Below, one piece after another: positions 40,690 through 50,900 of a stretch of DNA of 64,000 nucleotides (the stretch's first letter is position 1; the number at the start of each line of letters is the position of its first letter). The stretch is from Gari tellinella (Eukaryota; Mollusca; Bivalvia; Cardiida; Psammobiidae). The notes beneath the pieces were generated by a model that made no database searches, had not been told where the DNA came from, and worked only from the letters and a program-made list of their open reading frames with translations. The translations under genes and the position numbers were made by a program. The stretch lies in contig OV277856.1 of the NCBI GenBank assembly GCA_922989275.2, positions 81,921,038 to 81,985,037 of the forward strand. The letters are read 5' to 3'.

Positions 40690-41273
40690 CGAGGGGCGTT
40701 CATTTAACGTATAGGGAGTGATTTTACATATTGACTGACAATTTCGTTTGAATCCAGTTTAGAAATTATTGAAGATTTAAGTTTATCCAGTTTGTCTAGT
40801 GATAGACACTGGCTATTGTTGTGTATCTAATGGGCTTGCGGTGAAATACGGGCCTAGGGTAAAGGTCGAATAATTTTGAAGATGACCCGAGGGGGAGAAA
40901 ATTCCTATCTTACATCAACAAAACGAATGGTGGATTCTTTCTCTCCCATTTAAATCATTAAAACATGATATAAATAACGAAATAATTGCAGTTTCTGTGC
41001 ACTTTTTCCGCCAAAACATGACGTTGTTTATAGTAACAGGCATAAGAAATGAAGTAAATTAGTTACCCGCGTCATGCAGCGCTTGTGGTTAAGCTGGACA
41101 AACAATAAAAGATGTCACGTGGTATGGAAGATTCCCCATTGGGAATATCTCTATCCCACATGGACGGAAATGGGAGAAAAATGTATCTTTAGGTTGGACA
41201 GAACGAAATATGCACGATTTTAATACTGTGTCTATAAGGACCCCGGTGACATTATTAAATGAACGCCCCATCG
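40690..41273. mobile_element. Element with GGGGCGTTCATTTAA ends
   Basis: GAGGGGCGTTCATTTAAC at the left and TTAAATGAACGCCCCATC at the right are inverted. The middle (40867-41180) is the repeat shared with 5245-5570. Confidence 0.8.
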
Positions 41274-41654
41274 TAGTTAGTAAAAAATGGACTATACGTA
41301 ATTGAAAATTTGAATTGCCCATTAAACATTTATGGAAACGAGTAAAGAAGTCACCTTCCTTATATTATAGAGTCTACTCATTGTATCTCCCTTTCTCTAC
41401 GAATGTTTGATTATTAAAAGTTTGTTCAAATGTAGTTGGATGTGTATTACTTGCACTCGCCTTTATTTGTGGTACATTTTGTAATTATTATCGTTAGTGT
41501 GCTACTAGATATGTCTGCAGTTTATGACATCATTGATCGCACAGTTCCCCTTTTTTTACAACAACACCAAATGGGAGAAACAGATTGTGTGTGTGATTTT
41601 CGGAAGGGAGTTGTTGTAGGGAGAACAGTGAACACCCTTAGAGAGCTGAGCATG

Positions 41655-41815
41655 ACTTAGCTTACATTTGCAAACAGCTTGAATCCAGATCAGACACGGC
41701 GTCACGCGACGTCTGATCTGGAATAATTCTGTTTTATCACTCGTCAATATGTTTCTTCTATCAAAATGTCTAATATGAGAAAACCGATATTGCAGCACTG
41801 AAAGAGTTAGACATA
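41655..41815. mobile_element. Family D remnant
   Basis: Core CAGCTTGAATCCAGATCAGA / CGCGACGTCTGATCTGGAAT. Ends eroded. Confidence 0.55.
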
Positions 41816-41954
41816 AATGTTTGTGGAATCGCGGCATCGTTGTGCAAGGATGACAGTTGTAGGCAGGTAGCACTGATATGCTTTTGTACAACGCATAGAT
41901 TATCAATTTCGAATATCAGGTAAACCACTTGCTTGGAGGAAATTCGTCAATTAA

Positions 41955-42175
41955 TTAACTCATTATCCCCTGAAACTTCCAATGGATAATTCCAGTTTGC
42001 AAAAAAGGCTGGTCCATTTTAGACTATCTAGGTTTTTTTTTGTAAAAAATTGCAAAATGACAAACAGTTAAGTCCATGATTAGAGGATCAGGGAATTCAC
42101 TGTTTGCATAGGACAAATGTACTCTTCACATGTTCATATTTGGTAAAGGACGCATATATGCGTCACTAGGGTACA
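41955..42175 (-). mobile_element. Family B MITE, decayed, reverse
   Basis: TTAACTCATTATCCCCTGAA, then GGATAATTCCAGTTTGC (inverse of the family B right flank), a short core, and GTACTCTTCACATGTTCAT near the other end. Confidence 0.6.
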
Positions 42176-42325
42176 ATGATAATTGGATTTAATTAACGAC
42201 ACTGCGACACAGTACTGGTCATATAGCGCCCATGTGTATGTGTGTAGTGAATGCACGAGTCCCCTATTTGAGGGAGTCTTACCACTCAATCATAAATCGT
42301 TCGCTTTGTTTTATTCAAGAACAGA

Positions 42326-42574
42326 CCTGGGTCCCGTTCCTTAAAACTTCGTAAGACTAATGTTGTCGTAAGTCAGATTATAAATGTCTCAATACTTATT
42401 CTGTTCTCCATCTAATCCTACCTTGTGCCATCTCTTTGGAATCGTCTTGAAAAGTAGATTCCAAAGAGATGCCACAAGACAGGATTAGATAGAGAAATCA
42501 GAAATAAAATGTATTTTAAAGTTTTGACTTACGACCGTTTTTGTCGTAAGAAGTTTAATGAAATGAGCCCCAGG
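42326..42574. mobile_element. Family G MITE
   Basis: CCTGGGTCCCGTTCCTTAAA to AATGAAATGAGCCCCAGG. Hairpin TCTTTGGAATCGTCTTGAAA / GTAGATTCCAAAGAGATG. Confidence 0.88.
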
Positions 42575-42589
42575 AACAGCATGCGTACT

Positions 42590-43150
42590 CTGTTTGGAGA
42601 TCTAATAATAATGCTCATCTACGGAACATAGGTCATACCAGACAATATCTGAAAACCGATGCCATCAAAACTCATATTGGTTAGTTACAGTATGATGTGG
42701 TAATTGCAAGTCACTGTTATATGGTTTACCCAAGATCACTATGAACTAATAGCAGCATGTCAAATGTATTACAAGGACGTCTTGTTAACGTCATATTTCG
42801 ATAAAGGCGTCACTAGATAAAGTGCAGTACAGAGTAAACTTTTAAATTCTGACTCAGACATATACAGCCATGTAAAGTCTTACGTTGTCAATCTCCAAAG
42901 AATAGAAGAACATGGTGAAAGTATACAAAACGCATCGAAAGAGCTAGAATCACACAATACGGTGTAGCTCTTATAAGCCTTTATGGAAACAAAACCTCGC
43001 ACAGTATGGTATGGTGACCGAAACTTTGTGAGTGTTAGTACAAATATATCGAATACCATCACAGCAGAATTAAGAGATGCGCATACACCACCATCATTCA
43101 AAAAAGGATTGAAAACACGTTTCTTTATAAAGTTATATGAAAACAAATCA
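42590..43150 (+). pseudogene. Heavily decayed L2-like LINE fragment
   Basis: Translation in shifting frames recovers LINE phrases: NAHLRNIGHTRQYL, CKSLLYGLPKIT, then at the end ITAELRDAH and FKKGLKTRFF, which parallel the 12420 copy. Many stops and frame changes. Clearly old. Confidence 0.75.
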
Positions 43151-43900
43151 ATATCTTAAATTCATTTTCAGATAATAATATCTTTCTCAGTTCACTGAAC
43201 GAAACAGTTTGTAATAGTATTTTTACGTTTAGATGTGAATAAAGTTGAGTTGAAAACGTGCAATAGCGTTTTAAAACCGTCCTTGTACACAAATTTTGCG
43301 GCGATCCAGATGCTTACATAAGTGTTTGTCTTGTAATAATTTAGCATGTTGACCCTGTAAATCAACAGTTAGATAGAATCACGGACCTGCTGCAAGCTAG
43401 TTGTAGCCAATGTAGGATATCTTGTAAATTTCCTAGTGATCTGACCGGGGTTTGAACCCTCAGCGGTGGAGGCTTAGTGGTTGCTACGCAGCAACCATAA
43501 CAAATCTGCTTCGAAGATCATCGTTCCTTGATATACAGTACAACATTTTTTTAGGACCATATGAGTAACGATTATTTGAGCCATTCAAAAGCAGGTGCGT
43601 GCATACTTCAAGACAAACTGATGCAGAAAGCTACGAAAAAAAGAGGGTTGTGCATTACTTTCATCCTGAATTTAGCTAGCTTTTGTCTTAAACAACATTA
43701 CGAATTATTTGGGTATCTCTGAGGGAAGGTTTTACTGTAGATCCTGTATTAAAATACTAATTAACGTAACATTGTTCTCCCATCACCGGGGGCCATTACA
43801 TGCTCTTTACAAACTAGCCATCAGGAGTGATCAAAATGTCCAATAATGTTAGCGAACACTGGTTTATTAGAATGCTTTTAATACTAACACTTGCCCCTTC
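43151..43900. other. Intergenic DNA with tRNA-like and A-like debris
   Basis: GGTTTGAACCC at 43449 on the - strand reads as a box B-like GGGTTCAAACC, with GCCTCCACCGCTG adjacent; probable SINE remnant. 43600-43715 is decayed family A. Confidence 0.4.
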
Positions 43901-44115
43901 ACTGCAATATACCGAGTCAACTTATATTTTCAAACAGTTTGGATCCTGATCAGACGCCGCGTAACGCGGCGTCTGATCAGAATCCAAACTGTTTGAAACG
44001 TGTAGCACATTTTTGACACTCAAAATACCTATTGCCGACGACAATCTTGGAGCAGACAAGAACGTGGCAGTGACGAGGCTGACACCGACATACTCACCAG
44101 TAGGCAAACTAGTTA
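43901..44115. mobile_element. Family D element with long hairpin
   Basis: The core at 43928-43998 has two 34-base arms with one mismatch (TTTCAAACAGTTTGGATCC...). Flanks CCCCTTCACTGCAATATAC and GTGGCAGTGACGAGG are eroded termini. Confidence 0.75.
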
Positions 44116-44330
44116 AAGTGGCTTATAGGTAGAAATACTAAGAAATGACGGGTTATTGTAACTGTTTTAGCTCATTCACCCCTGAAAAATGCTATTTCAA
44201 ATTAAGGTGGTTCGACAGCGGGCGGCCCGCATCTCGAGTTCCGGAAATGCTGATGACTTTCACCTGATCTTTGCGGCACGTGCTTATAGTAGAAAATTAA
44301 GATAAAGAAAAATTCGATCTACTTCAGTGT

Positions 44331-44405
44331 CTTCTCTGTTAGCGCAGTTGGTAAGGTGATTGACTTGCAATCAAAAGATTCTACGTTCGATTCCCACTCG
44401 CTTCA
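44331..44405 (+). repeat. tRNA-like sequence (tRNA-derived)
   Basis: GTTAGCGCAGTTGGTAAGGTG, then TTGACTTGCAATCAA (an anticodon-arm-like hairpin with TGC) and GTTCGATTCCCAC. Acceptor ends do not pair, so I do not call a functional tRNA gene. Confidence 0.6.
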
Positions 44406-44576
44406 AAACTATTTTTTTAAATAAATTGTCCGATTTTAGTGACTAGTCAATTCATAACGCGGTGATCAGGGGACAGGCTATGTTTAGTCACGTAATAATG
44501 AATAATATCAGATGCAAGTATAGTCAAGTGACAGCTAAATTTGTGAGGATTTATAGCCTATATGACACATGGCAGC

Positions 44577-45123
44577 TTAAAGGGACTCGCAACCGGATGG
44601 TGTACTTGTCAAAATAAGATAAAATACTCAAATAAAAGCAAATTTGTGGCACTATTTGGCTTCTGACATTAAAAAAATATGATCAGTCCAAAAAAAGTCT
44701 CAAGAATCGTCACCGAATCTTAGATTTTTAGATATTTTCCATCGTTTTTCTATACCGACTAGTAGACGGTATAGTTGTTGTTGTTGCTTCTCTACACGGG
44801 CTCAGACATAAACACGAGCCGAATTACGAAGTTGTATGCACTTTCGATCGCTACACATTGAAATACGTTAAATCGATCTGAGATAAACGGATAGTTCCGT
44901 GGTCCATTGGTCAAAGCGGTTTCCCCTATTTTGCCTTCTGTCCGCCAATGCCGGGCCCCGGTTTCGAATCCCACCAGAGACCAATATTTTTTTTTTATTG
45001 AAATACATTTTTTTTAAACAGAATTTTTTATCCTAAACTAATTCTTTACCATTTATATAAGCGTTTGACACATATTTACAAATTACTATTTTTAATGCAC
45101 CATCTGGTTGCGAGTCGCTTTAA
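44577..45123 (+). mobile_element. Family H element: TTAA MITE with tRNA-like pol III promoter
   Basis: TTAAAGGGACTCGCAACCGG to GGTTGCGAGTCGCTTTAA, TTAA at both ends. At 44889-44984 a tRNA-like insert reads TGGTCCATTGG (box A pattern) and GTTTCGAATCCC (box B with one change). An inverted copy lies at 53799-54342. Confidence 0.88.
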
Positions 45124-46085
45124 CACAGGACAAAAGTAATGCTAAAAGATAGATCCTAGAGGAGCTTTTATGCATTACTTTTGTTATGCATTAAGCAGTC
45201 ACCTGCCTTTAAATATCTACAGGCTACCGAATTCAATGGTTCCTTATTACAGGTTTGACTTATGGTATTATTTAAGGCTGACGGAATTTTAACAGGTTAC
45301 TCGTTTTGTGTAAACATTTTGTCAGAATTTCAGGAAATCATGTATAAAATGTAAATTCTACTGTAGATTTTCATTGAATTTTTGTGAATAATAGAATTCA
45401 GTTATATCTATCTAATAAGAGTAAAATAAGTGTATGTTAAACAGCTAGATTTTTTGTAATTTGACTTTCTCAGAATTTGACGTTTTTAAAATATTGATAT
45501 TTCAAGAAAATATGTCATGAAATACTTGTGTTTGCCCAATATCTTATAGTCTATGTAGATCTACTGTTTACTTGAATGTACAGAAATTATTGAGTTATAT
45601 CATTTTATAAAGAAAATATTCCTGTTTATTAAAAAAGGAGCTTTTCTCGACAAAATGTCCTGTCAGAAAAAAACGGCACTGTATTTTTTTTTATTTTTAC
45701 GATTTTTCACTCTCCATATGGTATATTTCAATTTAATCAAGGTTTCAAAGAATTCTGACACAAAATAAGCTGACCCGCGAACCACCTTAAGTTTAGGTTT
45801 AGTCAATTGGTTACTATTACGGGTTGAGTTTCACAATATATTGCAAAATGGCGAAAGGAGGGCTATGAGCAGGGGTCTACACCTTTGTTATTTTACAAGA
45901 CATGTGTACTTTTCACAGGTATACTTTTTGTGATTGACGAGTAAACTAGTCGCTGAGGTTTAATGTATCAGTAACTGAACCCCAATGGAAAAATCGGAAA
46001 GCTCTGACCGGATCGGACGCACAACTTTCGGAGATTGATAATAGCAAGGCAACAGCTTTAAAAATCTTTAAAGGCTTATATTCGT

Positions 46086-46880
46086 ATTGTTTGGTTTTAT
46101 TGACCTGTCAAAATTGAATATTCATACGTCACGGAAAGGTAATATATTTAGCTTCGGTATAACTTCGATACTTTCCGTTTTGATTTACGAATAGGAACTG
46201 AAGGATATTGTGCGTTCTGTGTCGAATTTAAATCAATAATCGAGTTGGTAGCGAGCACGGGTACTTGAAAAAGATGAAAGGTTGTGGGTTCGATCCCCGT
46301 TAGGTTTTATTTCTCTTTTTATTACATTTATTTTCAAACAGTTAGTTTACTTGAATTGTTCAACATAGTGATCTATAATACAAAATGTGCCATGGATAAC
46401 CTAAACGTTACACTTTGTAAACTATTAAATGTTTTAAATTTATGTAAAATGTGACCCGATGTGTTCTCTCAAACCTTCTGATCGTGGTATTCACTGTGTG
46501 TATGGGACAGGTGTATAGGTACATGTACTCTCTTCGTGAATGATACATAAATCAAATCCAAAGAGATTTCAATCCATTCTTCTTCTCCGTCTTGCAGACT
46601 CGTATACACAAAATAAAAAAAGATAATAATAATAAAAAAAATCCTCCTCTGGGTATCGAACTCATGGCCATACATGTAATAAGTAAAACACTACTGTACT
46701 GTCTCGACCACGAAGACATATAGGTATCCAAATCTTATTCTGAATATGAACTTTATGTTTCAACCCTGACCTACCCGTAAAAAGTAGCGGAAATTATCGA
46801 TATCGACCGAAGCTAAATATAGCGTGTTCAACCAGCGTATAATTATTTAAATTTTGACAGGTTAATAAAACACAACAATA
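46086..46880. mobile_element. Foldback element with two convergent tRNA-like arms
   Basis: TTTTATTGACCTGTCAAAATT and AATTTTGACAGGTTAATAAAA are terminal inverted arms, continuing with ATATTTAGCTTCGGT / ACCGAAGCTAAATAT. The left half has GGTTGTGGGTTCGATCCCC on +. The right half reads ATGAGTTCGATACCCAGAGG on -. Each is box B-like and faces inward. Confidence 0.75.
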
Positions 46881-47139
46881 CATGGAGCAACAGTTTGGTA
46901 AAGAAGAATTGGGAAATTCAAGGCATATGTCTGCGTAATAGAGGACAGAAGTGATACAGAAAGCTCATTGTTCTTGCATTCAATTTAGTCTGCATTATGC
47001 TGCCACCTGTCTTAAAAGCAACAATAAACATATGTTGAGTGTGGAGAAAAGAATATTTTAGTATAGGTTGTATATTTAAAAATCAAATAACCCTTTCGAC
47101 ACTAAGTAAGTCTTGTGATGGGTTATAATCTTCCCTTGT
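46881..47139. other. Decayed family A-like DNA
   Basis: GATACAGAAAGCTCATTGTT and CTGCCACCTGTCTTAAAAGC are A/J-type flanks without ends. Confidence 0.4.
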
Positions 47140-47340
47140 GGATCATCTTAGTTACCAAAACATGAACCAGACTTGGAATTCTTAACAGTTTGATAAATAC
47201 TGCTCTAAAATTTGCAAATAGTGTAGACCCTGATCAGATGGCTCATACCGGAACCCTCTGATGTTGGTCTACACTACTTTCAATTGTTAAGAGTGTACAT
47301 GTATTTATTTTAAACAGGTCCATGGGTTGAACAAGTTAAT
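47140..47340 (+). mobile_element. Family B subtype MITE
   Basis: GATCATCTTAGTTACCAAAAC to GGTTGAACAAGTTAA. Core TGTAGACCCTGATCAGATGG / AACCCTCTGATGTTGGTCTAC. The flanks match 51905-52103, defining a subfamily. Confidence 0.75.
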
Positions 47341-47559
47341 CAAACACTACTCTCAAAGTATCGAGTGGAATTCTATAGTCTGTACAGAGTACCTATCAGG
47401 AGTATCAGGTATTTGATATGGCCAATAACGATAACCTCACTGGAGAATTTGAAAGCTGATATAGTGCCTATACAAACCCTGACAGCGGTCAGAGAGTGAT
47501 GTGGCGTATGAATAGATAGTCAGGAGGAGGATGGGTCATTTAATATATAGAAATATAAA

Positions 47560-47790
47560 CTATTTTAAATTAGTATTATATTATTAAATTGTTCTAATCC
47601 CATATTTCGACCTCTGTGAATCTTTATCAAAGAAATTCGCGTCTGATCCTCTTATGGTTTATGACTGAATGCATGTGAGTAAAATGTGACGTGAATTTTT
47701 GAGTGAATGTCTTTGATAAGGTCCCAAAGAGGTCGAAATATTACATTAGAGCAATTTAATAATTTAATACTATTTTAATTCCCTATTTGG
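47560..47790. repeat. Foldback with arms of about 75 bp
   Basis: Left arm ATTAAATTGTTCTAAT then ATATTTCGACCTCTGTGAA and CTTTATCAAAGAAATTC; right arm GAATGTCTTTGATAAGG, AGAGGTCGAAATATTACATT and AGAGCAATTTAATAATTTAA. Confidence 0.75.
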
Positions 47791-47963
47791 ACTATTATTA
47801 TATTTATTGCAGTTTAAATTAAGTAACCATTCTAGAGAAAATTGTGTGCGGAGTTTAATACGAAAAATTGCTTAGCGAATTGCTATAGGAACTTTCTGCC
47901 TTGTTTTTTTTTTATATCATGAATAAGCCACCATCCAATACTAATTCAGCAGTTTTACTTTAG

Positions 47964-50900
47964 GGAAGATAGTTTGAACACCAGAGTATCACGGACATCA
48001 TGTGGTGTTGGACTGTGCTGTCTGTGTTGTTGTTGGTGATGGGCCAGGGTTCTTGTTCCCTAACAGTGAGGGAGTATGACATATTGGCGTACAGGACTAT
48101 ACACAGTGTCGTACCATTGGCCACCTACCAGGCCACCAGTTTGGTAAGTGGTAAACATGTGCTGAATGGTGCATATAGACCAAAAACATAAAATGAAATA
48201 TACATAGATTATACACGTTTATGTTGATTTTTGAGGATGTTTTTGAAAATGTTTCAAAAAAGTAAAAGTTAACAGTGCAGACCCTAGTCAGAAAGCTGTG
48301 AGTGAGAATAAAATAAAATAAAATATACAAGTTTCCAGCACTGAAATATTTGAGTCATTTGATGTTTTATAGGTGAATTCAAATAAAATGATTTGTCAAC
48401 GCACAAGACACACTGTAAGTCATCTCCAAATACAATGTGCGAATCTGTCCTAAAACGCATTTGCAAACTCAACAGTTTTGATCCTGATCAAACACCGCGT
48501 TCAGGATCAGAACGGTTTGCCACTTATTTCGAAATTTACTGCCTGATATCTAACTTTGAAACGATATTGCAGACAACAATATTGAAGCAGACGATTAAGT
48601 GGCGGTGAAGGGGTAAAACTATCACCAAAATTTCACCATGAAGGAGTAAATATATAGGTAGATGTATAATTGTCGGGATATATTAATCGATGAAAAGGCA
48701 AAACTGATTATAAAATAATAGATATTATCCAAAAGATTTTTCTACTTTTTGGTATTAGATTCTAATTATAACCATTAATCAAAATGTACAAAAGCTAACA
48801 TTTACAATAACCCCTAGCTATATGTGTTATAATACATTACACTATCATTAACTATGTTTACTCCTTCATAGCAAAATAGTATGTTTATGCCATTTGACGT
48901 AGCATGTCGCAGGGCTGCCATTTCTCCGGATTTTTCCTAAATATCCGGATTTTTCCCCAGTCCATGGTAGCTTAAAGCAGGCTGAAAGTAAAGCAGAATG
49001 CGCCCTAAGGCGCATTCTGCTTTACTTACAGCCTGCTTTAAGTAGTCGCATGTCAACAAAACAAGACAAAGGCTATGTGGTAAAGGTACGATTCGTAAAA
49101 TCGCACTTGAAAAATGCAAATTTGGAAATCTTAGGAATTTTCATGTCAACTTATGGCAGCCCTGATGTCGTCTGATCAGAATCTCGACTGTTTGAGAGTT
49201 AATTAATTTGCAATAAATCTAATTTTAGAAACAAAAGCATATACTAAAGTAAATTAAAATAATCTTAGTGATCTCGAAAGACACGTGACTGCTTAATGCT
49301 TGGCACTTTCTTCTAGGATAAAAAGTATGGCGATAGGTGACATGCTAATCCAGAACAAATGTATGGCACAATACTTCCCAATCAACTGTAGCTCAAAGTC
49401 GACTATAGTATAGCATCTCTATTACGACCCCTAAATTGCATTAACTGTTTTTAAGCAGCCACCTGCTTCTCAAACAATCAATTAGCCTTGAGTTTAGTGG
49501 TCGTACTGGATAGAGTTTACTGTACTTTGAACATTGTTTGCCACGTCTATTTAGATTGATTCGGTCAACCTATTTTAACAGTTTTTGCAACACTTTAAAC
49601 GTACGATATAATGGTGGTGGGTGGGTTGAAACAGACGCCGATAAACTTTGGCAGTTAAAGAAGAAAAACGGCAATTATTGTAGGAACACTGTTTTTTCAC
49701 CAATCTTTTGTTTACTGTTCCTGTTATATTTTGTAATTGGTGTAGGCTTAGGGCTCCTATAGATATTTTCCCCCATAAATCATGATTGAGAACGAAATTA
49801 TAGAAGAAAAAATAACCGATCCCGGCAGGATTCGAACCTGCAATCTCCTGATTCGTAGTCAGGCGCCTTATCCGTTGGGCCACGGGACCTATATAACATT
49901 TGTTATAACCGTGCAGCAGATGTTTACGATACAAGGGATGTAGGTACTTTTAACCCATCGCTTGTTTCTTATTTTGAAGAAAGTAGACCACTTAAAGCAG
50001 GTTGAAAGTAAAGCAGAATGTGCCTTAAGGCACATTCTGCTTAACTTTCAGTCTGTTGTAAGCTTCTGTCTGCTAGAATATAGAAAATATTTCTTACAAT
50101 ATAATTTTATGACTTTATAAATGGAATCATTTTTCTTCAGCGAGGAATAAATTGAATGCGCTAAATGTCGCTTCTATAGGGGAAAGGGTCAACACGTAAT
50201 TTTGCCCGTTTTCTATCATTTTATATTGGAATACAGTTATGTTTTTTAAAGAGCTTTCTGTTTAAGTTTCGTCCTAGCTTTCAATTATTTTTTGAAAGCA
50301 AATTGTTTGGTGCTCGTTCCATCAGGATTTCACTGTATACAGGCATAAAATGATTGAAAGGCAGGACGAAACAGGGGCGTAGCTTGGCCGAAATGGAAGT
50401 GTAGGCATATCTTTTCTAGGGGGGTCCGGGGGCATGCTCCCCCGGGAAAATTTTGAGTTCTACAACACTGTAGACGCATTAAAGGAGGGTATGGGGAGAC
50501 ATTTATATGAAGAATTAATGAAATGAAAAGCTTCAAACAACAGACAATTTTATTTTTTTGCAAGGAATATGTCTGCATATTTTCTTGAAAAAAACTCACC
50601 GAAAAACAACCCCACGTCAATTAGTATATCATAGGGTCTGATACCGTTATTTTTTCATTAACATACTCGCTACTTGAAATTATTTGGATGTAACTTTCTT
50701 TTCGGGACAAATTGATCGAGCACATTACATGCCCGTATGAAATCCAAAGTAACTATACCAATTTATGAACTCACTCTTACTAGGAGGGGATTGGGGAGGG
50801 TTGGTTCCTAGATAGTCTCTGGCTTGTTCTGAGGGCGTTTTTGCGCGTCTGCCATAAATATATGTAAAAACTCGGCTGAAAATGACATACATTTTCTGTT

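Larger units (their letters stand above)
44202..45790. mobile_element. 1.6-kb TTAA-flanked element containing family H
   Basis: TTAAGGTGGTTCGACAGCGGG at the left and CCCGCGAACCACCTTAA at the right. It contains a tRNA-like segment at 44331-44405, a complete family H element, an A-like hairpin at 45128-45215 and A+T-rich unique sequence. No transposase frame. Confidence 0.8.

Noticed and set aside
43449..43500. tRNA gene near 43450
   Set aside because: Only a box B-like motif and no cloverleaf; treated as SINE debris.
44331..44405. Functional tRNA with TGC anticodon
   Set aside because: Acceptor and D stems do not pair; it lies inside a TTAA-flanked element.
49575..49934. 119-residue minus-strand open frame
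   Set aside because: It is the translation of the tRNA-Arg gene and its flanks.
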